DNA of 16,935 nucleotides from Candidatus Cloacimonadota bacterium (GTDB lineage: Bacteria; Cloacimonadota; Cloacimonadia; Cloacimonadales; TCS61): the NCBI GenBank assembly GCA_027064945.1, contig JAMOPB010000095.1, positions 1-16,935 on the forward strand, written 5' to 3'. Position numbers and translations under genes: made by a program. Positions 1-7,550 of the stretch are shown piece by piece. Under the pieces are notes generated by a model, which ran no database searches, had not been told where the DNA came from, and was given only the letters and a program-made list of their open reading frames with translations. Position 1 is the first letter of the stretch. Every line of letters starts with the position of its first letter.

Positions 1-1650
1 ATAATATTCTTTTAAGATATCCTGCCATTTCAAATTTCCATAAGTTATCTCATCCAAGTTATTTTCCATAGAAGCTGTAAATTCTACGTTTAGGAAATCA
101 GAGAAATTTGCTACTAAAAATTTATTAACAACTCTTCCGAGATCTGTTGGTTTGAAACGTTTTTTTATCAATTCCACATATTTACGCTCAAGAATTGTAT
201 TTGTGATAGATGCATAAGTAGAAGGTCGGCCGATGCCTAAAGCTTCCAACTCTTTTATCAACATCGCTTCTGAATAACGAGCCGGTGGTTTAGTGAATTT
301 TTGTTCGGAGCTCAAATCTTTTGCTTTTAGATTATCGCCCTTTTGGTATTCTCGATCTAACATTTCGCCTGTAGAAACATTTGCATGTGGGAAAGCTTGC
401 ATAAAACCTTGCTCCACAATAGTAGATCCATTCGCAGTGAATTGAGCTTCGCCCGCATCTATAACTAATTTTTTCGATTTTACAATCACGTCAATCATCT
501 GAGTTGCGACAAATTTTTGCCAAATCAGAGTATATAATTTCAATTGATCTATGGAGAGATATGATTTAATCTTATTGGGAGTACGATAAGCATCAGTAGG
601 GCGGATAGCCTCGTGAGCATCTTGTGCGTTAGATTTAGTTTTAAAAACACGTTCTTTGGGATTTAATAATTTTTCACCGTATCTTTCCACAATCAAATTC
701 CTACAAGATGCAAGAGCTTCTTTGGAGATTCTTAATGAATCTGTTCTCATGTAGGTAATTAAACCGGTAGATTCTCCACCCATTTCAATACCTTCATATA
801 ATTGCTGAGCTATCATCATAGTCTTTTTGGCGGAGAAACCAAGAAAACGAGCTGCATCTTGCTGCAACGTACTGGTAATATATGAAGGACCCGGTTGAAT
901 TTTACGGCTGGTTTCTTTCAGCTCTGATATCACAAATTCATTTTCTTTAATATGCTTCAAGATTTCATCAGCAGATTCCTTATTTGGAATTTTAGCTATT
1001 TCACCCCGCCATTTACTTAATGAAGCTTTGAAAGAAGATAAATTATCTCGATATAACTTAGCGTAAATATTCCAATATTCTTCCGATTTGAAAGCTTCAA
1101 TTTCATCTTCCCGTTCGCAAATTATGCGTAAAGCAACCGATTGAACTCTTCCGGCACTAAGATTTTTTGTAATTACTTTCCAAAGCATCGGACTAAGCGT
1201 GTAACCAACAATTCTATCAAGAATTCTACGTGCTTGTTGGGAATCAACCATATCTTGGTCAATCTCACCCGGATTATTTACAGCATTCTTAATTGCATTC
1301 TTAGTAATTTCATTGAAGACAATTCTATGTAGCGGTTTATCTTTTACCTCTTTTTTTAGAATATGAGCCAAATGCCAGGCAATAGCTTCTCCTTCTCGAT
1401 CATAATCCGATGCCAAATAAACTGCATCAGCTTCAGAAGCATATTTTTTTAATTCCTGAACAATTTTATTTTTCTTTCTGTCAGTCACATATTTTGCTTT
1501 AAAGTTATTTTCAATATCAACGCCGATAGATTTTGACGGCAAATCTCTTAGATGTCCCATTGAAGCTTTTACAACATAGTTGCTACCGAGAAATTTCTCG
1601 ATGGTTTTTGCTTTGGAAGGGGACTCCACAATTATTAAATTTTTTCCCAT
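1..1650 (-). CDS. topA: DNA topoisomerase I, type IA (3' end cut off by window edge)
   Basis: Type IA topoisomerase, which relaxes negatively supercoiled DNA by cutting and passing a single strand. The window holds the first 550 codons; the C-terminal part, including any zinc ribbons, lies beyond base 1. The N-terminal Toprim domain shows ESPSKAKTIEKFLG (residues 9-22) and the metal-binding DYDREGE motif (82-88). The LSAGRVQSVALR segment (164-175) and the STLQQDAAR segment (260-268) are typical of the family. The active-site tyrosine that bonds covalently to DNA is Y300 in ITYMRTDS. The ATG at 1650 is one base past the stop codon of the smg gene, with AAGGGAA upstream as a possible weak ribosome site, so translation is probably coupled. 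No internal stop or frameshift was seen. Identification is essentially certain. Confidence 0.97.
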   Translation of the reverse strand, partial: MGKNLIIVESPSKAKTIEKFLGSNYVVKASMGHLRDLPSKSIGVDIENNFKAKYVTDRKKNKIVQELKKYASEADAVYLASDYDREGEAIAWHLAHILKKEVKDKPLHRIVFNEITKNAIKNAVNNPGEIDQDMVDSQQARRILDRIVGYTLSPMLWKVITKNLSAGRVQSVALRIICEREDEIEAFKSEEYWNIYAKLYRDNLSSFKASLSKWRGEIAKIPNKESADEILKHIKENEFVISELKETSRKIQPGPSYITSTLQQDAARFLGFSAKKTMMIAQQLYEGIEMGGESTGLITYMRTDSLRISKEALASCRNLIVERYGEKLLNPKERVFKTKSNAQDAHEAIRPTDAYRTPNKIKSYLSIDQLKLYTLIWQKFVATQMIDVIVKSKKLVIDAGEAQFTANGSTIVEQGFMQAFPHANVSTGEMLDREYQKGDNLKAKDLSSEQKFTKPPARYSEAMLIKELEALGIGRPSTYASITNTILERKYVELIKKRFKPTDLGRVVNKFLVANFSDFLNVEFTASMENNLDEITYGNLKWQDILKEYY

Positions 1651-1651
1651 A

Positions 1652-2077
1652 TTAATTTACATTCCCTTTAAATTGGATAAAATTCTTTTTCACTAAAAAG
1701 AGTTCCATAACATCATTTAATGTGACTATTTCTTCAGAAAACTTTGCAAAATTAATTATTTCATCCATCATTATTTTATTTATCTTATGAGGAACAAAAT
1801 CATAAAGTTGAGTCGAGAAGAAAATAATATCTTCTGCTTGCTCTTTATTAATTGAACCTATTTCCACTAATTCTAACAAATAACCAAATGCTTCCGGTGT
1901 AAGAGCTCTTCGTTCATCATCAGCAAGAATACGATTGTAGATGATATTATCAACATCGAAATCACTTCGGAATAGGTCAAATTCTTGCCTCGTTAATCCC
2001 ATCTTTTCAAGCTCTTCTGCAGATGGATTCGCATTTGATAATATTTCTATTAAATCATTAAATTTTGATTTAGACAT
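1652..2077 (-). CDS. smg: Smg / DUF494 family protein
   Basis: A 141-residue soluble, largely helical, acidic protein with no signal peptide or membrane segment. I assign it to the Smg (DUF494) family. The stretch around residues 57-83 (RALTPEAFGYLLELVEIG and the following NKEQAEDII) resembles E. coli Smg, where a TPEE segment is followed by a GFLLFLEQ helix. The length also fits the family (about 150 to 160 residues). The context agrees, because smg genes commonly sit next to topA or dprA. The molecular function is not established. The start at 2077 has an AAGGAG ribosome site at 2082-2087, four bases upstream. The stop codon is one base before topA, so the two are a coupled operon. A putative promoter lies at 2144-2171. 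The family call rests on partial similarity from memory, so it is likely rather than certain. Confidence 0.75.
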   Translation of the reverse strand: MSKSKFNDLIEILSNANPSAEELEKMGLTRQEFDLFRSDFDVDNIIYNRILADDERRALTPEAFGYLLELVEIGSINKEQAEDIIFFSTQLYDFVPHKINKIMMDEIINFAKFSEEIVTLNDVMELFLVKKNFIQFKGNVN

Positions 2078-2143
2078 TTTTCTCCTTCCATTTGATAATA
2101 ATTATTGTTGGAAAATTTCATTCCTATTTCTTAGCCCTATCAT

Positions 2144-2171
2144 ATTGTAATTGATTAATACATTTTCGCAA
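2144..2171 (-). promoter_or_regulatory. putative promoter for smg-topA
   Basis: On the minus strand TTGCGA (2171-2166) and TACAAT (2149-2144) are separated by 16 bases, a fair match to a sigma-70-type promoter. It lies in the 124-base gap between secA and smg, about 67 bases upstream of the smg start. There is no obvious terminator after secA, so read-through from secA is also possible. Confidence 0.35.
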
Positions 2172-2201
2172 ATTATTAATAAACACAAGGACAAATTTTT
2201 A

Positions 2202-5200
2202 TCAGTTCAACTTTCCGCAACATTTTTTATATTTCTTACCGCTTCCACAAGGGCAAGGATCATTTCTTCCTACTTTCATCTCGACTCTTCTCGGCTGAAT
2301 TTTTGCAAGTGAATCCTTTGCATTTGTACTTGTTCTTGGTGCCGACTGTGGTTTTGTACTAGTGAAAGCAGAAGTTTCAGCATGACTCTGCTGTGCCATT
2401 CTTAGAAATTCTTCTATATTCTCCGGTGCAATTATATAAGTAGTAAATACTTTTTTGGTTACATTTTTATTTATATCCAATACTAATTGATTAAATAAAA
2501 TGAAAGATTCTTTCTTATACTCAATCAAAGGATCTTTTTGTCCATAAGCACGTAAACCGATACCTTCTTTTAATAAATCCATTTCATGCAAATGATCTCT
2601 CCAAAGATCATCAACCACGCTCATAAGCACACGTCTTTCAATTTCGCGCATCTGATCTGTAGATAATTCTTCTTCACGCTTTTTATAAGCATCTAAAACA
2701 ATATCCTGAACATTTAAGACCAAAGAATCCGGTTTAGGATGGTCAGTAGTAATTTCTTTTGGATCTATCACAACATTTAGGTTAGTTCTTAGCCAATTAC
2801 AAATAGCTTCATAATCCCAATTTTCAGGATAGCGTTCATCGCCAATAACATCCAGAACCATATCTTCGATTGTATCTTTTATCATATCAATAATTTCTGC
2901 ACTTAGATCATAACCTTTTAGCACATTTCTTCTGTAATTGTAGATAACTTCACGTTGTTTGTTCATCACTTCATCGTACTTTATCAATTGTTTACGAATT
3001 TCAAAGTTATAGCTTTCCACTTTTTGTTGGGCTTTTCCAACAGCGCTAGTCATCCAAGGATGAATAATCGCATCTCCTTCAGAAAGACCAAGTTTTGTCA
3101 TCATAGGCGCTAAACGATCCGGAGCAAACAAACGCATCAAATCATCTTCTAAAGAAAGATAGAAACGTGATGTTCCCGGATCACCCTGACGACCTGCACG
3201 ACCTCGCAATTGGCGGTCAATACGACGAGATTCATGGCGTTCCGTACCGATAACATGTAAACCATCAACAGGTCTTCCAAATGGATAATCTTCAGAAGTT
3301 TTCTTATTCAAGCCCAAATATTCGTTTTTAGGTTTTGTGATAACACCATTACCCAATTTGATATCTGTTCCACGTCCGGCCATATTGGTAGCAATTGTTA
3401 CAGCACCTGGTTGACCTGCATTTTTTATAATATCAGCTTCTTGTTCGTGATATTTTGCATTCAACACATTATGAGGAATTTTTGAACGGCGTAACAAACG
3501 ACTAAGGGTCTCGGATACTTCCACAGACACAGTACCGACTAAAACCGGTTTTCCTGTTTCATACCAATATTTTATCTCATCAATAATTGCTTTGTATTTT
3601 TCATTTTTAGTAAGATAGATCACATCATCATGATCAATTCTTGAGATTGGTAAATTTGTAGGAATTTCTACAACGGATAATTTATAAATTTCTTGGAATT
3701 CTGCTTCTTCAGTTACAGCAGTACCCGTCATACCGGCAAGTTTGTCGTACATACGGAAATAATTTTGCAAAGTGATAGTAGCATAAGTTTGAGTAGCTTC
3801 TTCAATTTTCACATTTTCTTTAGCTTCAAGAGCTTGATGCAAGCCATCGCTAAATCTACGACCAGGCATCATACGACCGGTAAATTCATCAACAATATTA
3901 ACTTTGTTATCAACAACCACATAATCGACTTCTTTTTCAAAAAGTGTGTAACTTTTAAGTAGTTGTTTGATATTATGAAGTTTTTCATTTTTATCTAAAA
4001 ATTTATTAGTAAGAATTTCTTTTTGTTTAACTTTTTCACCAAAAGATAATGTTTCATCTTCATCGACATTTTTCAGTAACTCATCCAATTCTTCCATAAT
4101 AAATAGATCAGGATCATTACCGGCTACGAAATTATTACCTTTCTCAGATAGTTCTACACTGTTTTGACGTTCTTCAACTACATAAAAAAGCTCAGCGTCG
4201 ATTTCATGCATTTTTTTATCACGTAAATAATAACCTTCATAATCATCTACCATTTTTTTAACGGCACCATCTTTCATCATCTTAGCAAAAAATTTATTTT
4301 TAGGAGCTCCACGCTTTATTTTTAATAACGTTATACCTAAATCATCAGGATTAGCATTTTCATTTTCCAACATCTGCTTAGCTTCCCGAATAAGTCTTTG
4401 GATCATTGCATTTTGAGTAGAAACTAATTTTTGAATAATCGGTTTAAATTCTTTGAAAAAGTTCTTACTTTCCTGAACTGGTCCACTAATAATCAAAGGC
4501 GTTCTAGCTTCATCAATAAGAACACTATCAACCTCATCCACAATGGCATATTGCAATTCTCTTTGACTTAACATATCAACAGTAGTTGCCATATTATCAC
4601 GAAGATAATCAAAACCAAATTCACTATTTGTACCGTAAGTGATATCCATATTGTAGGCTTCTCGTTTTTGTTGAGAAGACATTCCGGTTACATTACAGCC
4701 AACTGTCAAACCATGAAACTCAAAAATAGGGCTCATCCACTCGGCATCACGCTGAGCAAGATAATCGTTCACAGTAATTAAATGTACACCTTTACCTAAT
4801 AACGCATTTAAGAAAAGAGGCATTGTAGCGACTAAAGTCTTACCTTCACCAGTTGCCATTTCCGCAATCATTCCTTTATGAAGAACAACTCCACCGATTA
4901 ATTGAACATCAAAAGGAACCATATCCCAAGTTGCAGGTTCTCCTCTCACTTCATATTCATAGCCCAATAATCTGCGGCATGTATCTTTCACTATCGCAAA
5001 CACTTCAGGTAAATATTCATCAAGTTTCTCTTGTTTAAGAGCTTTTAATTGTTCACTTTTTTTATCTATTACATTACCGATGCTATCACGTTTATTATCA
5101 TTTTGTTCTAATTGATATTTTTTGGAAAGTTCTTCGAGTTCTTCATCTAATTCTACAATACTCGTTTGAATATCAGATTTTATTTCATTTACCCTAGCTC

Positions 5201-5330
5201 TTAATTGTTCATCGCTCAATTCGCCTAAAGTTGGATAGATTTTTTTAATTTCATCTATAATTGGAGCGATTTTATTTAATTCACGTTCGTTTTTGTTACC
5301 GATAAATTTACTTATTATTTTTTTTAACAT
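2202..5330 (-). CDS. secA: preprotein translocase ATPase SecA
   Basis: SecA is the ATP-driven motor that pushes unfolded preproteins through the SecYEG channel at the inner membrane. The 1042-residue product shows Walker A ATGEGKT (159-165), the Walker B-like DEVD (265-268), TYGTNSEFGFDYLRDNM (231-247), and a second nucleotide-binding domain with TNMAGRGTDIKL and RQLRGRAGRQGDPG. It ends in a SEC-C zinc site, CPC-x8-CC (1026-1038). It is about 140 residues longer than E. coli SecA (901). Extra segments are a charged, coiled-coil-like stretch (about 55-104), a short insert before FDVQLIGG (about 125-138), and a large insert after ISGP (about 290-380). The same places are expanded in Bacteroidota-type SecA, which supports an FCB-group host. 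A -10 candidate lies about 58 bases upstream. Identification is certain. Confidence 0.98.
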   Translation of the reverse strand: MLKKIISKFIGNKNERELNKIAPIIDEIKKIYPTLGELSDEQLRARVNEIKSDIQTSIVELDEELEELSKKYQLEQNDNKRDSIGNVIDKKSEQLKALKQEKLDEYLPEVFAIVKDTCRRLLGYEYEVRGEPATWDMVPFDVQLIGGVVLHKGMIAEMATGEGKTLVATMPLFLNALLGKGVHLITVNDYLAQRDAEWMSPIFEFHGLTVGCNVTGMSSQQKREAYNMDITYGTNSEFGFDYLRDNMATTVDMLSQRELQYAIVDEVDSVLIDEARTPLIISGPVQESKNFFKEFKPIIQKLVSTQNAMIQRLIREAKQMLENENANPDDLGITLLKIKRGAPKNKFFAKMMKDGAVKKMVDDYEGYYLRDKKMHEIDAELFYVVEERQNSVELSEKGNNFVAGNDPDLFIMEELDELLKNVDEDETLSFGEKVKQKEILTNKFLDKNEKLHNIKQLLKSYTLFEKEVDYVVVDNKVNIVDEFTGRMMPGRRFSDGLHQALEAKENVKIEEATQTYATITLQNYFRMYDKLAGMTGTAVTEEAEFQEIYKLSVVEIPTNLPISRIDHDDVIYLTKNEKYKAIIDEIKYWYETGKPVLVGTVSVEVSETLSRLLRRSKIPHNVLNAKYHEQEADIIKNAGQPGAVTIATNMAGRGTDIKLGNGVITKPKNEYLGLNKKTSEDYPFGRPVDGLHVIGTERHESRRIDRQLRGRAGRQGDPGTSRFYLSLEDDLMRLFAPDRLAPMMTKLGLSEGDAIIHPWMTSAVGKAQQKVESYNFEIRKQLIKYDEVMNKQREVIYNYRRNVLKGYDLSAEIIDMIKDTIEDMVLDVIGDERYPENWDYEAICNWLRTNLNVVIDPKEITTDHPKPDSLVLNVQDIVLDAYKKREEELSTDQMREIERRVLMSVVDDLWRDHLHEMDLLKEGIGLRAYGQKDPLIEYKKESFILFNQLVLDINKNVTKKVFTTYIIAPENIEEFLRMAQQSHAETSAFTSTKPQSAPRTSTNAKDSLAKIQPRRVEMKVGRNDPCPCGSGKKYKKCCGKLN

Positions 5331-5387
5331 GTCGTTACCTTCTTGTAATTTCTATTTTGTATGAAAATTTCTCATCGTTTCTTATAC

Positions 5388-5393
5388 ATTATA
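5388..5393 (-). promoter_or_regulatory. possible -10 element for secA
   Basis: A perfect TATAAT on the minus strand lies 57 bases upstream of the secA ATG, in the 213-base gap between secA and the nitronate monooxygenase gene. No good -35 hexamer sits 16 to 18 bases further upstream; a TTGACA on the same strand is about 33 bases away, too far. In such AT-rich DNA the match could be chance. Confidence 0.3.
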
Positions 5394-5481
5394 TAATTAG
5401 TACAAACCAGAAAAGTTAGTATTGATTGTCAATTAGTTTAGAGGTTTATACGAATTCTCTATGAAAAGAAAGCGATTCATA

Positions 5482-5522
5482 CCAAAAGAAAAGAGGAAGA
5501 TTTTATAAAAAATCTTCCTCTT
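5482..5522 (-). terminator. intrinsic terminator after the nitronate monooxygenase gene
   Basis: A perfect 14-bp inverted repeat (arms 5491-5504 and 5509-5522, four-base loop) contains AGAGGAAGA / TCTTCCTCT. Read on the minus strand it is followed by TTCTTTTGG, a broken T-run. It lies 21 bases past the stop codon of the flavoprotein gene and upstream of secA, so it separates the two transcripts. Confidence 0.85.
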
Positions 5523-5543
5523 CATTTATTGCGATTTTTTTTA

Positions 5544-6626
5544 TTATCTCTTTGAATTTAAAAATCCTGCTCTTAATTCAGATATTAATTCTTTAACCGA
5601 AACGATTTTATTAATTCTGTAAGCATTTGCACCGGCAAAACAAAATCCATCATCTATCTTACCTTTGCAAGCATTAGTCAATGCGTCTGCAATGCAATAC
5701 ATAGAATCATTCATCTTGCAACTTTTAAGGCAATGCCAAGGACAATTAACCGGTTTACGTTTTTTTTCTTTAACTTGTTTTAAGAATTTATTAAAAATGG
5801 CTCTGCCAGGTAAACCAACAGGACTTTTTATCAAGTCAATATCTTCCTTTTTACAATCAACATATTGTTGTTTAAACTCAATAGAAGCATCACATTCATT
5901 TGTAGCAACAAAACGGCTACCCATTTGAACGCCATCTGCGCCAAGTTCCATGATCTTTTTAATATCTTCACCACTAAAAATTCCACCCCCTGCTATAATG
6001 GGAATATCTTTATTATATTTTTCTTTGAATGGCAAAATAAATTCCACAACCTCGGGAATAATTTTCTCCAAACTATAGTTCGGATCATTAATTTGTTCCA
6101 CGCTAAAGCCAAGATGTCCTCCGGCTTTTGGCCCTTCTACAACTACTGCGTCGGGAACAAAATTATATTTTTTCTCCCAAGTCTTAAAAATTAGTTTTGC
6201 TGCTCTTGCTGAACTAACAATCGGAGCTAATTTGGTTTTGATACTTTCTTTGTATTCTTTATTAAAAATTTTTGGAAGCTTTGTTGGAAGTCCTGCACCG
6301 ATAAAAATGATATCGATTTTAGACTTTATACCTGTTAATATCAGATCTTCAAAATCTGTAGCAGCAACCATTACGTTCATTCCTAAAATTCCGGAAGTCA
6401 TTGATTTGGCTTTAGCAATTTCATTTCTTAAAGCTTGTAAATTTTGGCTTTTTAATTTTGTTTTTGCATTTTGCAATGCCCCTAAAGCAACAGATGATAT
6501 CACACCTATTCCACCTTCATTTGCTACAGCTGCAGCTAAACCGGACACTGATACTCCTACACCCATTCCGCCTTGTATTATTGGTACATTGGCTATTAAA
6601 TCACCTATTTTTAGTTTTGGAAACAT
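5544..6626 (-). CDS. nitronate monooxygenase / FabK-like FMN flavoprotein
   Basis: An FMN-dependent TIM-barrel enzyme of the nitronate monooxygenase (2-nitropropane dioxygenase) family, which also includes the enoyl-ACP reductase FabK. The 360-residue product begins with PIIQGGMGVGVS (15-26), the usual N-terminal flavin-site strand. It has EGPKAGGHLGF (164-174) with the conserved histidine H171, then PIIAGGGI (209-216) and ADGVQMGSRFVAT (230-242) for phosphate binding. The C-terminal third has six cysteines (295, 299, 303, 311, 320, 329), a pattern I associate with homologues in anaerobes and which may bind metal or form disulfides. The ATG at 6626 has GGAGG at 6631-6635, an unusually short four-base spacing. 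It has its own putative promoter and terminator, so it is probably monocistronic. The physiological substrate cannot be told from sequence. Confidence 0.85.
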   Translation of the reverse strand: MFPKLKIGDLIANVPIIQGGMGVGVSVSGLAAAVANEGGIGVISSVALGALQNAKTKLKSQNLQALRNEIAKAKSMTSGILGMNVMVAATDFEDLILTGIKSKIDIIFIGAGLPTKLPKIFNKEYKESIKTKLAPIVSSARAAKLIFKTWEKKYNFVPDAVVVEGPKAGGHLGFSVEQINDPNYSLEKIIPEVVEFILPFKEKYNKDIPIIAGGGIFSGEDIKKIMELGADGVQMGSRFVATNECDASIEFKQQYVDCKKEDIDLIKSPVGLPGRAIFNKFLKQVKEKKRKPVNCPWHCLKSCKMNDSMYCIADALTNACKGKIDDGFCFAGANAYRINKIVSVKELISELRAGFLNSKR

Positions 6627-6685
6627 GTTTCCTCCATGTTCTCTTTATGAATAATACATAATGCATTTCCTCATACACTTATAAC

Positions 6686-6713
6686 ATTATATCCTTATTC
6701 TGAATTCTGTTCA
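6686..6713 (-). promoter_or_regulatory. putative promoter for the nitronate monooxygenase gene
   Basis: On the minus strand TGAACA (6713-6708) and a perfect TATAAT (6691-6686) are 16 bases apart, giving a leader of roughly 50 bases before the ATG at 6626. A small palindrome, CTGAATTCTGTTCAG (6700-6714, 5-bp arms), covers the -35 box and part of the spacer and could be an operator. A separate TTGACA lies further upstream at 6744-6739 but lacks a good -10. Confidence 0.4.
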
Positions 6714-6800
6714 GTATTAATTTCTATTAGCCTTATTGTGTCAATCTAATTAAATTGAATGGTATTTTTTACAATCAAGACATAATTATTACAAATATCC

Positions 6801-7550
6801 CTATTTGTATATTTGAAGGGACTTTAAGTAGAATTTTTTATTAAAATGTTCTTCTAAATGATCTAAAAATAATTTATTTATTTGTTTAATTGAAAGTGAA
6901 TTCATTTTTATATCTTCCAAAAAATTTCCGATTTGCATAATATTTTTCATGATAAAAGTAATCTCTTGGGGTTTACTCCAAGCCTCAGCAAGAGAAGGTC
7001 TATAACAATCAGAGCAAATAAGTCCATGTGACTGAATTGAAAAAGCGGAATAATTTTTTTTTGGTTTATTACATATAACACATCTGTCAGTATCCAATTC
7101 TATTCCCAAAATTATCATCAATCTTAAAAGAAAACGCCAAAAAATTGCAATTCCATTATTTTTAATTTGCGGGATATAATATAAAAAACTGTGCATTAGA
7201 TTGTATATTTGCTCATAATCTTCCGGTGGAATATGTAATTGGCGAATTATTTCCGTTGCGGCTTGCATTAATAAGGAAGTATTAAAATTTATTTCGTAGA
7301 GATGAGTTTTTATAACATCAGCAGATTTAACTAAATACCAATCAGATTGTGCTTTTACATAAAGATCAAAATTTATTTCATTTAACAAATCCAGATTACC
7401 AACCAAATCACTTTTAGTATTTCTGGCGCCTTTAGCTATAACAGCTATTTTCCCCAGATCTGGAGTAAGTACATCCAAAATCACACTGGTTTCGCGGAAG
7501 TTTGTTTTCCGCAAAACCAATCCGGTGATTTTAAGATCTCGACCTTTCAT
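6801..7550 (-). CDS. recO: DNA repair protein RecO
   Basis: RecO works with RecR to load RecA onto SSB-coated single-stranded DNA during gap repair. The 249-residue product has an N-terminal OB-fold region (about 1-80) opening with KITGLVLRKTNFRETSVIL and containing KIAVIAKGAR (34-43). A helical region follows, then a four-cysteine zinc site (C157, C160, C179, C182) in CVIC and CSDC. This layout and length are typical of the family. The start codon follows the glmS stop directly (TAAATG), with no spacer. A weak AAGG-type site may exist inside the end of glmS, but translation probably depends on ribosomes finishing GlmS. The gene is therefore the last of the ABC exporter-glmS-recO operon. No clear T-rich terminator follows it. 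Confidence 0.93.
   Translation of the reverse strand: MKGRDLKITGLVLRKTNFRETSVILDVLTPDLGKIAVIAKGARNTKSDLVGNLDLLNEINFDLYVKAQSDWYLVKSADVIKTHLYEINFNTSLLMQAATEIIRQLHIPPEDYEQIYNLMHSFLYYIPQIKNNGIAIFWRFLLRLMIILGIELDTDRCVICNKPKKNYSAFSIQSHGLICSDCYRPSLAEAWSKPQEITFIMKNIMQIGNFLEDIKMNSLSIKQINKLFLDHLEEHFNKKFYLKSLQIYK

Noticed and set aside
5412..5442. TTGACA on the minus strand upstream of secA as the -35 of its promoter
   Set aside because: It lies about 33 bases from the TATAAT, twice the workable spacing.
6790..6809. AT-rich hairpin over the recO stop codon as a terminator
   Set aside because: The 8-bp stem is almost all A-T pairs, it overlaps the stop codon, and no T-run follows on the minus strand.
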